Source: Bauldia sp.
Lineage (GTDB): Bacteria > Pseudomonadota > Alphaproteobacteria > Rhizobiales > Kaistiaceae
Reading direction: 5' to 3'
NCBI GenBank assembly: GCA_026126065.1
Contig: JAHCJY010000001.1
Coordinates: 434,001 to 498,000, forward strand
DNA: 64,000 bases
The notes under the pieces were generated by a model. The model did no database searches and was not told where the DNA came from. It saw only the letters and a list, made by a program, of their open reading frames with translations. Position numbers and translations under genes: made by a program. Below, one piece after another: positions 1 through 8,911 of this stretch; position 1 is the stretch's first letter; every line of letters begins with the position of its first letter.

Positions 1-472
1 CCCGCATCGGTCCGCCGCCGAGACTGACCTCGATACGCCCTTCGCCGGTCGCAAAGGCGGACACGGTCTCCGGCGCCAGCACTACCGCTCCGCCGGCTTC
101 GGCCGCGGCGAGAAGCGCGGGCGTCAGCACCGCATTCGGCACCATGTGCGCGAACGGCTCGCCGTCGTCGAGCGTGCCGTCGAAGGTGAGGAAGACCGGG
201 CGGACAACGTCGCGGACGCGGCTGTCGGTGACGATCATGTCGTGGACGGGCTGCGCGCTGTCCGCCACCGCATTCCAGACGCCGAGCCTCTCCAGCATCC
301 GCTTGCCGCCGGCGGAGATCGCGGAGGCGCGGCCGTCATCGCGCGTGCCGGGCCGCCGGTCATCGACCAGCGTCACCGCGAGACCGGGCGCCGCCTGGAC
401 CAGCGCGGCCGCAAGCGTAAGGCCCACCGGCCCGCCGCCGGCGATCACTATGTCGCCCTGCTGGTCGATCAT
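1..472 (-). CDS. UbiH/UbiF/VisC-family FAD-dependent hydroxylase (3' part cut by window edge)
   Basis: N-terminal 157 residues of a flavoprotein monooxygenase; the rest lies beyond base 1. Reading the minus strand from ATG at 472 gives MIDQQGDIVIAGGGPVGLTL, with the GxGxxG dinucleotide-binding fingerprint at about residues 11-16 and an acidic end to the second beta strand (TLVDDRP). A DGRASAIS stretch follows, which is the 'D-R-x-x-A-I/L-S' signature of UbiH-type ubiquinone-ring hydroxylases. By family knowledge these hydroxylate the aromatic ring of ubiquinone precursors at the inner membrane, using FAD and NAD(P)H. Which ring position it modifies (UbiH, UbiF, UbiI or UbiL type) cannot be told from this fragment. 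It is divergent from glnK. Confidence 0.82.
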   Translation of the reverse strand, partial: MIDQQGDIVIAGGGPVGLTLAAALVQAAPGLAVTLVDDRRPGTRDDGRASAISAGGKRMLERLGVWNAVADSAQPVHDMIVTDSRVRDVVRPVFLTFDGTLDDGEPFAHMVPNAVLTPALLAAAEAGGAVVLAPETVSAFATGEGRIEVSLGGGPMR

Positions 473-532
473 GGGTCGTCCCTCGAACCTTGCCCCGCTG
501 AAGGTGCCCTTGCCGGAGGGCGGGCGCAACCG

Positions 533-563
533 CGGCAGTCGGCAGTCGGCAGTCGGCAGTCGG
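533..563. repeat. 7-base tandem repeat (CGGCAGT), four copies plus CGG
   Basis: CGGCAGT occurs four times head to tail, followed by a partial fifth copy. It lies in the divergent intergenic region upstream of glnK, about 147 bases before the sigma-54 box. It is too short and spacer-free for a CRISPR and is best read as a simple repeat. Confidence 0.85.
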
Positions 564-709
564 AAAAGGCAGCGGACCAGCAATCAGCGGCCGGTCGTCC
601 GCCCGACCGCAGCCCGGCTGCCGATCGCCGACCGTATACCGCCGACAAATGTCCCCGCTAACCCAATGGTCAGGAAAGTCATGCCAATAGCGTGCATGGC
701 GGCGGTTGT

Positions 710-725
710 TGGCACGGTGTTTGAT
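710..725 (+). promoter_or_regulatory. sigma-54 (RpoN) -24/-12 promoter of glnK
   Basis: TGGCACG-GTGT-TTGAT matches the RpoN consensus TGGCACG-N4-TTGCW at all positions but one (TTGA instead of TTGC), with exact spacing. The glnK start is 90 bases downstream, leaving room for a leader. NtrC-activated sigma-54 control of glnK-amtB is well established in proteobacteria. Confidence 0.75.
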
Positions 726-772
726 TGTTCCGTCGCGACGCGGCATCGGTACGATCCGATTGCGGCCGTTGA

Positions 773-1153
<381 letters not shown>

Positions 1154-1173
1154 CCGGAGCGGTTGCGGCGCCA

Positions 1174-1203
1174 ATAGGCATGCGGGATGTTCCCGCTGCC
1201 TAT
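1174..1203. terminator. hairpin after glnK (terminator or attenuator candidate)
   Basis: ATAGGC (1174-1179) pairs with GCCTAT (1198-1203), and GCGGGA (1182-1187) pairs with TCCCGC (1191-1196), with a TGT loop and one bulge. It begins 20 bases after the glnK stop. There is no T-run after it, so it may act in mRNA processing or partial termination before the first amt gene rather than as a classic intrinsic terminator. Confidence 0.5.
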
Positions 1204-1308
1204 CCATCGCGCATTTGCCTGATTCCTAGACACTAGTTGATAAACCGACCCGAGGTTGGCCCGCAGCACTGGCTGCGCGCTGCCTCGGTTTTTGGCGTTG
1301 AGCCCACT

Positions 1309-1324
1309 TGGCATGCGCCTTGTA
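1309..1324 (+). promoter_or_regulatory. sigma-54 type promoter of the first ammonium transporter
   Basis: TGGCATG-CGCC-TTGTA fits TGGCACG-N4-TTGCW with two changes (C to T in each element) and exact spacing. It lies 60 bases before the ATG at 1384. Finding such a box before all three nitrogen genes strengthens each individual call. Confidence 0.6.
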
Positions 1325-1383
1325 TTCGCCCTTCCGAAAGCTGTCCAAAGTTTAGGCGGCAGCTGCTCATTGGGAGGGCATTC

Positions 1384-2568
1384 ATGGGCAACGGGGCAAA
1401 CGTCTTCTTCCTTTTGATGGGGGCGATCCTCGTCTTCGCCATGCACGGCGGCTTCGCGTTCCTCGAAGTCGGCACGGTCAGGCAGAAGAACCAGGTCAAC
1501 GCGCTCGTGAAGATCCTTGCGGACTTCGCAGTCTCGGTGACCGTCTATTTTCTCGTCGGCTATCTCATCGCATACGGCATCGACTTCTACGCGTCGGCAG
1601 CGGATATCGTCAGCGACGATCAGGGCCTCGGCCTCGTCAAGTTCTTCTTCCTCGTCACGTTCGCCGCGGCGATCCCTGCCATCATCTCGGGCGGCGTCGC
1701 CGAACGCATGCGGTTCGTGCCGCAGCTGGTCGCTTCCGCAGCGATCGTGGCGGTCGCCTACCCCCTTCTCGAGGGCGTGGTGTGGAACGGCAATTTCGGC
1801 ATCCAGGCATGGCTGGCCGACACGTTCGGCAACCCGCTCAACGACTTCGCCGGCTCGGTGGTCGTCCATGCCTTCGGTGGCTGGGTAGCCCTGGGCGCCG
1901 TGCTGCAGCTCGGGCCGCGGCTCGGCCGCTATGGCGCGGATGGCCGGGCAACGCCGCCGTCGAGCATTCCGTGGCTTGCGCTGGGTTCGTGGCTTCTGTG
2001 CATCGGCTGGTTCGGCTTCAACGTCATGAGCGCGCAGTCGCTCGAGGCGGTGTCGGGCCTTGTCGCGATGAATTCCCTGATGGCCATGGTCGGCGGGATT
2101 CTCGCCGCGCTCGTGGTCGGCAAGGCTGACGCCGGCTACATCCACAATGGCGCGCTGGCGGGCCTCGTCGCAGTCTGCGCCGGATCGAATGTCATGCATC
2201 CGGCGGGGAGCTTCGTGGTGGGCGCCATTGCCGGCGTCATCTTCGTGAAGGGTTTTGAGTTCTGTCAGAACCGGCTCAAGGTCGACGATGTCCTCGGCGT
2301 ATGGCCGCTCCACGGCCTGTGCGGCGCCTGGGGCGGTATCGCTGCCGGCATCTTCGGCCTCACCTCGCTCGGCGGCCTTGGCGGCGTCAGCTTCATGTCG
2401 CAGCTTGTGGGGACGCTTGGCGGCGTCGTGTTCGCCTTCGTGGTGGGTCTGGTCGTCTACGGCGTCCTCAAGGCCGTGGTCGGCCTTCGGCTGTCGCCGG
2501 AAGACGAAAGGCGTGGTGCCGACCTTGCGGTCCACCGCATCTCCGCCTCGCCCGAGGCCGACCGCTAG
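1384..2568 (+). CDS. amt: ammonium transporter, divergent Amt paralogue
   Basis: 394-residue Amt/MEP/Rh-family channel for NH4+/NH3 in the inner membrane. ATG 1384 is chosen because GGGAGGG (1372-1378) precedes it at five bases; the open frame reaches further upstream but without family similarity. The protein starts MGNGANVFFLLMGAILVFAM and lacks a cleavable signal peptide, unlike the second transporter. The twin pore histidines are visible in VVVHAFGGW and WPLHGLCGAW, and the Amt signature region contains GWFGFN. It diverges clearly from the 2757-4109 paralogue, for example in the first periplasmic segment. PII gene upstream and sigma-54 box point to nitrogen-limited expression. Confidence 0.9.
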   Translation: MGNGANVFFLLMGAILVFAMHGGFAFLEVGTVRQKNQVNALVKILADFAVSVTVYFLVGYLIAYGIDFYASAADIVSDDQGLGLVKFFFLVTFAAAIPAIISGGVAERMRFVPQLVASAAIVAVAYPLLEGVVWNGNFGIQAWLADTFGNPLNDFAGSVVVHAFGGWVALGAVLQLGPRLGRYGADGRATPPSSIPWLALGSWLLCIGWFGFNVMSAQSLEAVSGLVAMNSLMAMVGGILAALVVGKADAGYIHNGALAGLVAVCAGSNVMHPAGSFVVGAIAGVIFVKGFEFCQNRLKVDDVLGVWPLHGLCGAWGGIAAGIFGLTSLGGLGGVSFMSQLVGTLGGVVFAFVVGLVVYGVLKAVVGLRLSPEDERRGADLAVHRISASPEADR

Positions 2569-2586
2569 GGTTCTGCCTCATCGGTC

Positions 2587-2613
2587 CCGGCTGCCCAATC
2601 GCTGGGCAGCCGG
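2587..2613. terminator. perfect hairpin after first amt gene
   Basis: An 11-base perfect stem, CCGGCTGCCCA (2587-2597) with TGGGCAGCCGG (2603-2613), and an ATCGC loop, 18 bases after the stop codon. There is no T-run downstream, so termination strength is uncertain. It lies upstream of the next sigma-54 box, so it could insulate the second amt gene. Confidence 0.55.
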
Positions 2614-2671
2614 CCCAAGCGCAAGGGAATTCCTCGCTTCCTCGTTGCCGCCCGCCACAGACTCTCCTGCG

Positions 2672-2687
2672 TGGCACGCCCTTTGCT
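2672..2687 (+). promoter_or_regulatory. sigma-54 promoter of the second ammonium transporter, consensus match
   Basis: TGGCACG-CCCT-TTGCT is a full match to TGGCACG-N4-TTGCW. It lies 70 bases before the ATG at 2757, a typical distance. Confidence 0.85.
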
Positions 2688-2756
2688 TTGCCCTTTCGGT
2701 AGGCACGAATATTCCTGCCCAAATTGCATGCAATCGGCAAATGGGGATTTGAGACG

Positions 2757-4109
2757 ATGATCCGTAAGCTAATCAAGCCGGCCCTGGGGGGTGTGGCACT
2801 ACTGGCCGGCTCGGTCGCGGCGTGGGCGCAGGAGGTTGCTCCGCCTGTCGTCGAGGCGATCGAGGAAGCCGCGCCTGTGCTCCCGGAGTCAGGTGACACC
2901 ACCTGGATGATGGTGTCTTCCCTGCTCGTGCTGATGATGCTCATCCCCGGCCTCGCCCTCTTCTATGGCGGCATGGTCCGGTCGAAGAACGTTCTCTCCA
3001 TCCTGATGCAGTGCACCATGATCGGTGCGGTGGTCATGCTCGTGTGGGCGTTCTGGGGCTACTCGTTCGCCTTCGGCGATGCCGAGAATGCGATCTTCGG
3101 CGGCTTCGGCAAGGCATTCCTCTCCGGTGTCACGGCCGACTCGATGGCGGCGACCTTCACGGACCATGTCATCCCCGAGTACGTCTTCATCGCCTTCCAG
3201 ATGACCTTCGCGGCCATCACGGCGGCCCTGATCGTCGGCGGCTTCGCCGAGCGCATCAAGTTCTTCCCCCTGATGGTCTTCATCGTCCTCTGGGTCACCG
3301 CCGTCTACTTCCCGATTGCCCACATGGTGTGGGATTCGGACGGCCTGATGTATGGCTGGGGCACCTATGACTTTGCCGGCGGCACGGTCGTCCACATCAA
3401 CGCGGGCATCACCGGCTTCGTCGGCGCCGTCTTCCTCGGCAAGCGCCTCGGCTTCGGCAAGGACAACATGGCGCCGCACAACGTGCCGTATGTCCTCATC
3501 GGCGCCGCGCTTCTCTGGGTGGGCTGGTTCGGCTTCAACGCGGGCTCGAACCTCGAGGCAAACGGCTTCGTGGGCCTTCCCTTCATCAACACCTTCCTCG
3601 CGACCGCCGCTGCTGCCGTCGCCTGGGCGATCGTCGAAGGACTTGCCAAGGGCAAGGCCTCCGTGGTCGGTGCCGCGTCCGGTATCGTCGCGGGTCTGGT
3701 CGCGGTCACTCCGGCCGCGGGCTTCGTCGGTCCGATGGGCGCCATCGTCCTCGGCGCCATCGCATCGGTGGCGTGCTACTTCTTCTGCGCCAGCGTGAAG
3801 AAGACGTTCGGCTACGACGACTCGCTGGACGTGTTCGGCCTCCACGCCGTTGGCGGCATCATCGGTGCGATCGGCACAGGCATTCTCGCCTCGCCGAGCC
3901 TCGGAGGCTACCCGCTCGATGGCTACGTGATGGGGACCCAGATCTGGATCCAGATCAAGGCCGTGGCCCTCACGATCGCCTGGTCCGGCATCGGCAGCCT
4001 CATCCTCTACGCCATCGTCAACGTGATCTTCGGACTGCGCGCCTCTCCCGAGCAGGAGCGCGAGGGTCTGGACTACGGCAGCCATGGCGAGGTCGCCTAC
4101 CACAGCTAA
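2757..4109 (+). CDS. amtB: ammonium transporter AmtB
   Basis: 450-residue ammonium channel with an N-terminal signal peptide (MIRKLIKPALGG..., likely cleaved after AWA), as in canonical bacterial AmtB. The start at 2757 is preferred to 2724 because it gives the usual signal peptide. The twin histidines lie in VVHINAGITG and FGLHAVGGIIG, and the conserved GWFGFNAGS is present. Eleven transmembrane segments are expected for the family. The C-terminal cytosolic tail (LRASPEQEREGLDYGSHGEVAY) resembles the GlnK-binding tail of AmtB. A good intrinsic terminator follows. With glnK this forms the standard ammonium-scavenging and ammonium-sensing module. Confidence 0.95.
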   Translation: MIRKLIKPALGGVALLAGSVAAWAQEVAPPVVEAIEEAAPVLPESGDTTWMMVSSLLVLMMLIPGLALFYGGMVRSKNVLSILMQCTMIGAVVMLVWAFWGYSFAFGDAENAIFGGFGKAFLSGVTADSMAATFTDHVIPEYVFIAFQMTFAAITAALIVGGFAERIKFFPLMVFIVLWVTAVYFPIAHMVWDSDGLMYGWGTYDFAGGTVVHINAGITGFVGAVFLGKRLGFGKDNMAPHNVPYVLIGAALLWVGWFGFNAGSNLEANGFVGLPFINTFLATAAAAVAWAIVEGLAKGKASVVGAASGIVAGLVAVTPAAGFVGPMGAIVLGAIASVACYFFCASVKKTFGYDDSLDVFGLHAVGGIIGAIGTGILASPSLGGYPLDGYVMGTQIWIQIKAVALTIAWSGIGSLILYAIVNVIFGLRASPEQEREGLDYGSHGEVAYHS

Positions 4110-4158
4110 GCGCGGCAGCGGCGGCGTTCGCGCCGCTGCTTCTCCTCCCAGGAGCGCG

Positions 4159-4190
4159 AAGGCCCCGGCAGATTGTCCGGGGCCTTTTTT
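4159..4190 (+). terminator. intrinsic terminator after amtB
   Basis: AAGGCCCCGG (4159-4168) pairs with CCGGGGCCTT (4177-4186) around an eight-base loop and is followed by a run of T. It sits 50 bases after the amtB stop. Confidence 0.92.
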
Positions 4191-4276
4191 CGTTCCGCGC
4201 CGGCGATGGTTAATGGCGGCTTTACCATCCGTGCCTAGCGTCGGTCCGAGCCGCCACAGAACGGACCCGCCTAGAA

Positions 4277-7045
4277 ATGGCCCGAGCCATGAAGCCGACT
4301 CCCCGCGACTTCGCCCGCGACGACGACGAGGGGACTATCCTGCGCCGCATCCTCCGCCGCAACGTATCGAGCCTGTCGGGACTTCTCGTGCTCGCGCTGG
4401 TCGCTGCCGCGACCGTGGCCCTCGCGACATGGCACGCGGACGACCCGTCGTTCAGCAATGCCGTCGAGGCGGACGCGCAGAACCTTCTCGGCTATCCGGG
4501 GGCGGTCCTTGCCGACCTCGTCATGCAGTTTCTCGGCATTGCGGCGCCGCTGCTTCTCCTGCCGGCCGTCGTCTGGGGCTGGCGCCTTCTCATCGCCGCT
4601 CCGACCCGCTTCCGCCGCCTGACCGTGCTCGCCTGGCTTGGCGGCGTGGTGATCGGCGCCGGCGCTGCCGCGTCGCTCGGCGTCCCCGAGAGTTGGCCGC
4701 TTCCGACCGGGCTCGGCGGCGTCCTCGGCGATCTCGCCTTCAGGCTGCCCGCCGCTGTCCTCGGAAGCCTCGGCGGGTTCGCCATGGCGATCGCCGGTCT
4801 CGTCCTCGCCGTGGCGTCCGGCGCTCTCCTCTTCAAGGCAACGGGCTTCAGCTTCCGCCGCCGCGCGATCGCGTCGCCGACGCCGCGCCGCACCCCGGCC
4901 AAGGGCGGTCGCGCGACCCCGGCGGTCCGTGCGCCGCGCGCCGAACCGAGGATTACGACGCCGCCGCGCTACGAGGAGGACGACGACTTCGAGGAGGAGG
5001 GCCGCCGCAGCAGGATCGGGACGGTGCTGGTCGGCGCTGCCGCCCATGCCGGCTACCGCATCCGGTCGAGTTTTGACCGTCTCATGGAGGCGCGGCAGCG
5101 CCGCCGGGATGCCCGGACGTTCCCCGGGCTGTCGCGTGAGGCGCGGCCGGCGACCTTCGTTCCGCGCGCCGCGCGGCAGGAACCGCGCCTTACCCGCGGC
5201 GAGCAGCGGTCTGCCGGGGATGACGTGCCATTGCCCGAGGAGACATTCGACGACGCGATCGACACGACGTTCGACGAGGACGATGCGTTCGGGGCCTTCG
5301 ATCCCGCCGATGACGGCCTGTCGGGCGGCGAGGCGCGAAAGCCGCGGGCCTTCGTTCCGCCGCCGCGCCCGCTCCGAGGCCCGGCGTCCGCTCCGGCCCA
5401 GCCGCAGCGCCGGATTCCGGTGGCCGAGCCGGCCGCTCCGGCGGGTGCCAGCGCGGCGCAGTCACCGGCGGCCGCCCGTCTCGCCGCCGCTGCCGCCCGC
5501 CGCCGCGGCCCGTCGCGATCCGCGGCCCCTGCGATATTCGAGCTGCCGCCGCTCGATCTGCTCGCGCCGCCCAGGCAGGCAAAGCACGCGACCGTCACCA
5601 AGGAAATGCTCGAGGAGAACGCGCGGATCCTCGAATCCGTGCTCGACGATTTCGGCATCCGCGGCGAGATCATCAATGTCCGCCCCGGCCCGGTGGTGAC
5701 GCTCTACGAACTGGAGCCGGCGCCGGGCATCAAATCGGCCCGCGTGATCGGCCTCGCCGACGATATCGCCCGCTCCATGAGCGCCATTGCCTGCCGCGTT
5801 GCCGTGATTCCAGGCAAGAACGCCATCGGCATCGAGCTGCCGAACGAGTTCCGCGAAACGGTGTTCCTCCGCGAACAGCTGTCGTCGAAGGATTTCATCG
5901 ACAGCAAGGCGCGGCTGCCGCTGTGCCTCGGCAAGACGATCGGCGGCGAGCCGGTCGTGGCGGATCTGTCGCGCATGCCCCACCTCCTCGTCGCGGGCAC
6001 CACCGGCTCGGGCAAGTCGGTGGCGATCAACACGATGATCCTGTCGCTCCTGTACCGGCTGACCCCGGAGGCGTGCCGCCTCATCCTGATCGACCCGAAG
6101 ATGCTGGAGCTTTCCGTCTATGACGGCATTCCGCACCTCCTGACGCCGGTCGTCACTGACCCGAAGAAGGCGGTGGTGGCGCTCAAGTGGACGGTCCGCG
6201 AGATGGAGGATCGCTACCGCAAGATGTCGAAGCTCGGTGTTCGCAACATCGACGGCCTCAACGCCCGCATCACGCAGGCGATCGCCAAGGGCGAGACGAT
6301 CTCGCGCACGGTCCACACCGGCTTCGATTCCGAGACGGGAGAGCCGATCCTCGAGACCGAGGAACTCGACCTCAAGCCGATGCCGCACATCGTGGTCATC
6401 ATCGACGAGATGGCCGACCTCATGATGGTCGCAGGCAAGGACATCGAGGGCGCCGTGCAGCGGCTCGCCCAGATGGCCCGCGCGGCCGGCATCCATGTCG
6501 CGATGGCGACCCAGCGCCCCTCGGTCGACGTCATCACCGGCACGATCAAGGCGAATTTCCCCACGCGCATCTCGTTCCAGGTGACGTCGAAGATCGACAG
6601 CCGGACCATCCTCGGCGAGCAGGGGGCGGAGCAGCTCCTCGGCCAGGGCGACATGCTGTACATGGTCGGTGGCGGCCGCATCCAGCGTGTCCACGGCCCG
6701 TTCGTCTCCGACGCCGAGGTCGAGAAGGTGGTCGCCCATCTCAAGGCGCAGGGCGTTCCGGACTATCTCGAGGCAATCACGGCGGACGAAGAAGGCGGTT
6801 CGGGCGAAGAGGGCGGCGAGGGCGGTATTGACGGAGAGGATTCCAGCGACGTCTACGATCAGGCGGTCGCCGTGGTGATCCGCGACCGGAAGGCCTCGAC
6901 CTCGTACATCCAGCGCCGGCTCGGCATCGGCTACAACCGCGCCGCCTCGCTCATCGAACGGATGGAAAAGGAAGGCGTGGTGGGCGCCGCGAACCACGCC
7001 GGCAAGCGCGAGATTCTCGTACCCGGGAACGAGGAACGATTCTGA
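4277..7045 (+). CDS. ftsK: DNA translocase FtsK
   Basis: 922-residue septum-located DNA pump that clears and aligns chromosome termini during division. An N-terminal membrane region of about four helices (roughly residues 35-190) is followed by a long, charged Pro/Ala/Arg linker (about 195-430). The motor domain then carries Walker A GTTGSGKS near residue 575 and Walker B ending in IIDEMADLM. The C-terminal winged-helix gamma domain (about 855-920, including [20 protein letters not shown]) reads KOPS-type polar sequences. The start is not certain: ATG 4277 has no strong ribosome site and ATG 4289 is an alternative. It is followed by lolA, a common alphaproteobacterial neighbour. Confidence 0.95.
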   Translation: MARAMKPTPRDFARDDDEGTILRRILRRNVSSLSGLLVLALVAAATVALATWHADDPSFSNAVEADAQNLLGYPGAVLADLVMQFLGIAAPLLLLPAVVWGWRLLIAAPTRFRRLTVLAWLGGVVIGAGAAASLGVPESWPLPTGLGGVLGDLAFRLPAAVLGSLGGFAMAIAGLVLAVASGALLFKATGFSFRRRAIASPTPRRTPAKGGRATPAVRAPRAEPRITTPPRYEEDDDFEEEGRRSRIGTVLVGAAAHAGYRIRSSFDRLMEARQRRRDARTFPGLSREARPATFVPRAARQEPRLTRGEQRSAGDDVPLPEETFDDAIDTTFDEDDAFGAFDPADDGLSGGEARKPRAFVPPPRPLRGPASAPAQPQRRIPVAEPAAPAGASAAQSPAAARLAAAAARRRGPSRSAAPAIFELPPLDLLAPPRQAKHATVTKEMLEENARILESVLDDFGIRGEIINVRPGPVVTLYELEPAPGIKSARVIGLADDIARSMSAIACRVAVIPGKNAIGIELPNEFRETVFLREQLSSKDFIDSKARLPLCLGKTIGGEPVVADLSRMPHLLVAGTTGSGKSVAINTMILSLLYRLTPEACRLILIDPKMLELSVYDGIPHLLTPVVTDPKKAVVALKWTVREMEDRYRKMSKLGVRNIDGLNARITQAIAKGETISRTVHTGFDSETGEPILETEELDLKPMPHIVVIIDEMADLMMVAGKDIEGAVQRLAQMARAAGIHVAMATQRPSVDVITGTIKANFPTRISFQVTSKIDSRTILGEQGAEQLLGQGDMLYMVGGGRIQRVHGPFVSDAEVEKVVAHLKAQGVPDYLEAITADEEGGSGEEGGEGGIDGEDSSDVYDQAVAVVIRDRKASTSYIQRRLGIGYNRAASLIERMEKEGVVGAANHAGKREILVPGNEERF

Positions 7046-7127
7046 GCGTTGTCGCAGGGCCGCGAAATGGCCACAGCCCGCCGGTACGGCAATCGCGGGC
7101 GGTGACTTGCGGACAAGGAGACTTCCG

Positions 7128-7784
7128 CTGAAGAGAGTTATGTCATTCGCCGTGCGGCCGGGGCTCGCGCTCGCCGCGCTGGCTCTCGCGCTTGCAGCGC
7201 CCGTGCTCGCGCAAAACGCGCCGCTGCCGCGCGAACGGCCCGTCATGGGCCAGTTCACGCAGGAGCAGCTCACCGCGCTCAACACCGCAAACCAGGTCTA
7301 CAACTCGATCCGGACGATGCGGGGCGAGTTCCTGCAGATCGGTCCGCAGCGCGACCAGCTCACCGAGGGCGTGTTCTACATCGCCCGGCCGGGCCGCGTG
7401 CGGTTCGAGTACTATCCGCCGTCGCAGCTCCTGATCGTCTCGAACGGCAACACGCTCGAGATCCGGAACGATGCCACGCGGACCGTCGACCGCTACCCGC
7501 TGCAGCGGACGCCGCTCGCGCCGCTCCTTGCCACGAACACCGACCTCACCGCGGAAGCCAATATCCGCGATGTGATGATCGAGGCGGATACGGTCGCGGT
7601 CGTCCTGACGCGGAGCGACGACGGCTCCTGGCTGACGCTCTATTTCGACCGGGTCACCTACGAGCTGCGCCAGTGGGTGACGCTCGATGCCCAGGGCAAC
7701 AGCATCACCTTCGTGATCTACAATCTCGCGGTGAACCAGCCGGTCGAGGACCGCCTCTTCGAAGTCATCCTGCCAGGCGACTGA
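7128..7784 (+). CDS. lolA: outer-membrane lipoprotein carrier LolA
   Basis: Periplasmic chaperone that takes lipoproteins from LolCDE and hands them to the outer membrane. A signal peptide (RPGLALAALALALAAPVLAQ) precedes a mature LolA domain with the recognisable stretches IRTMRGEFLQIGP, GVFYIARPGRVRFEY and TLYFDRVTYELRQW. The start is unusual. The best ribosome site, AAGGAG (7115-7120), stands seven bases before an in-frame CTG at 7128, while the first ATG (7140) has only a weak, too-close GAGAG. TTG at 7107 lies before the ribosome site. I chose CTG 7128; ATG 7140 is the conservative alternative. Either way the signal peptide is intact. Its position just after ftsK is conserved in the group. 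Confidence 0.87.
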   Translation: MKRVMSFAVRPGLALAALALALAAPVLAQNAPLPRERPVMGQFTQEQLTALNTANQVYNSIRTMRGEFLQIGPQRDQLTEGVFYIARPGRVRFEYYPPSQLLIVSNGNTLEIRNDATRTVDRYPLQRTPLAPLLATNTDLTAEANIRDVMIEADTVAVVLTRSDDGSWLTLYFDRVTYELRQWVTLDAQGNSITFVIYNLAVNQPVEDRLFEVILPGD

Positions 7785-7872
7785 ACGGTCGCCACCGAGG
7801 ACAACCTGCCGCGCCGCTTGAACGGCGCGGCGGGATCGACCTATCTGACGGCACCCCGCCACACGGTGCCCG

Positions 7873-8682
7873 ATGACCCTCAGCGTCGCGACCTGGAACA
7901 TCAATTCGGTTCGCCTCCGCATCCGGATCGTCACCGACTTCCTGAGGAAGCACCAGCCCGACGTGCTGTGCCTGCAGGAGATCAAGTGCACCAACGACCA
8001 GTTCCCGTCGAAGGCGTTCCGGAAGCGCGGCTACACCCACATCGCGGTCAACGGCCAGCGCGGCTATCACGGCGTTGCCATCGTCTCGCGCGTGCCGTTC
8101 CTGTCGGAGGGAAGGCAGGGTTTCTGCGGCAAGGACGACGCCCGCCACATCTCGGTGCGGATCGCCGATGGCGGCTCGGACATCGAATTGCACAACTTCT
8201 ATGTCCCGGCCGGCGGGGATGAGCCGGACCCGGTGGTCAACCCGAAGTTCGCGCACAAGCTCGCCTTCCTCGAGGAGATGAGCGCGTGGCTCGATGCGGA
8301 ACGCACCGGGCGCCCCGCGATCATGGTGGGCGACCTCAACGTGGCGCCGATGGAGCACGACGTGTGGTCGCACAGGCAGCTCCTCCGCGTCGTCAGCCAT
8401 ACGCCGCCCGAGACCGACCGGCTCGAGGCGATCCGCGCCGGCGGCAACTGGGTCGACGTCGCAAGGCGGTTCGTGCCGGCCGACCAGAAGCTCTACACGT
8501 GGTGGAGCTACCGGGCGCTCGACTGGGAAGCGTCCAACCGCGGCCGCCGGCTCGACCACATCTGGGTGACGTCGCCGCTCGCGCCGCGCCTCGATTCGAT
8601 CGAGGTCGTCCGGGTCGCGCGCGGTTGGAAGCGGCCGTCGGACCATGTGCCGGTCATCGCGCGGCTCGCTGCCGCGGCCTGA
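7873..8682 (+). CDS. xthA: exodeoxyribonuclease III
   Basis: 269-residue Mg2+-dependent AP endonuclease and 3'-5' exonuclease of the EEP fold, acting in base-excision repair. The start MTLSVATWNINSVRLR is typical. The catalytic Glu is in LCLQEIK, the Tyr/Asp region in LHNFYVPAGGD, and the Asn/Asp pair in VGDLNVAP. The C-terminal Asp-His is in SDHVPVIA, preceded by RLDHIWVT. The length matches the family (about 260-270). It is separate from lolA (88-base gap) and ends just before the thiamine riboswitch. Confidence 0.94.
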   Translation: MTLSVATWNINSVRLRIRIVTDFLRKHQPDVLCLQEIKCTNDQFPSKAFRKRGYTHIAVNGQRGYHGVAIVSRVPFLSEGRQGFCGKDDARHISVRIADGGSDIELHNFYVPAGGDEPDPVVNPKFAHKLAFLEEMSAWLDAERTGRPAIMVGDLNVAPMEHDVWSHRQLLRVVSHTPPETDRLEAIRAGGNWVDVARRFVPADQKLYTWWSYRALDWEASNRGRRLDHIWVTSPLAPRLDSIEVVRVARGWKRPSDHVPVIARLAAAA

Positions 8683-8734
8683 GCCCGCGCCGGCCTATTG
8701 CGCCCGCCGAAGCGTGGCCCTACCTTCAATGCAT

Positions 8735-8820
8735 CTCTTGGGGTGCCCCCGCGGTGCGGTGGCTGAGAGGCGATCCCGCCAACCCATGGAACCTGATCCG
8801 GGTCGTACCGGCGGAGGGAT
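8735..8820 (+). ncRNA. thiamine pyrophosphate (TPP, THI-element) riboswitch
   Basis: The conserved blocks are in order: GGGGTGCC (8740-8747), GGCTGAGA (8761-8768), then AACCTGATCCGGGTCGTACC followed by GGCGGAGGGAT. These are the P2/P3 pyrimidine-sensing and P4/P5 pyrophosphate-sensing strands of the THI box. It lies 92 bases before thiB. In this class, TPP binding lowers expression of thiamine import genes, by termination or by hiding the ribosome site; no strong intrinsic terminator is visible, so translational control is the better guess. Confidence 0.95.
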
Positions 8821-8911
8821 AGAGATGCTGCCCCAGCCCATTGCTGCGCGTTGCATTCCTGCGGCCTTCGTCCGTGCCGGCGCCGGATCGCCGTACCGGA
8901 AAGGCCATGCC

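Noticed and set aside
533..563. Short tandem repeat as a CRISPR array
   Set aside because: Units are seven bases with no spacers, and there are no cas genes.
5462..7285. 607-codon minus-strand frame opposite ftsK
   Set aside because: Shadow of the FtsK motor domain; sense strand carries Walker motifs.
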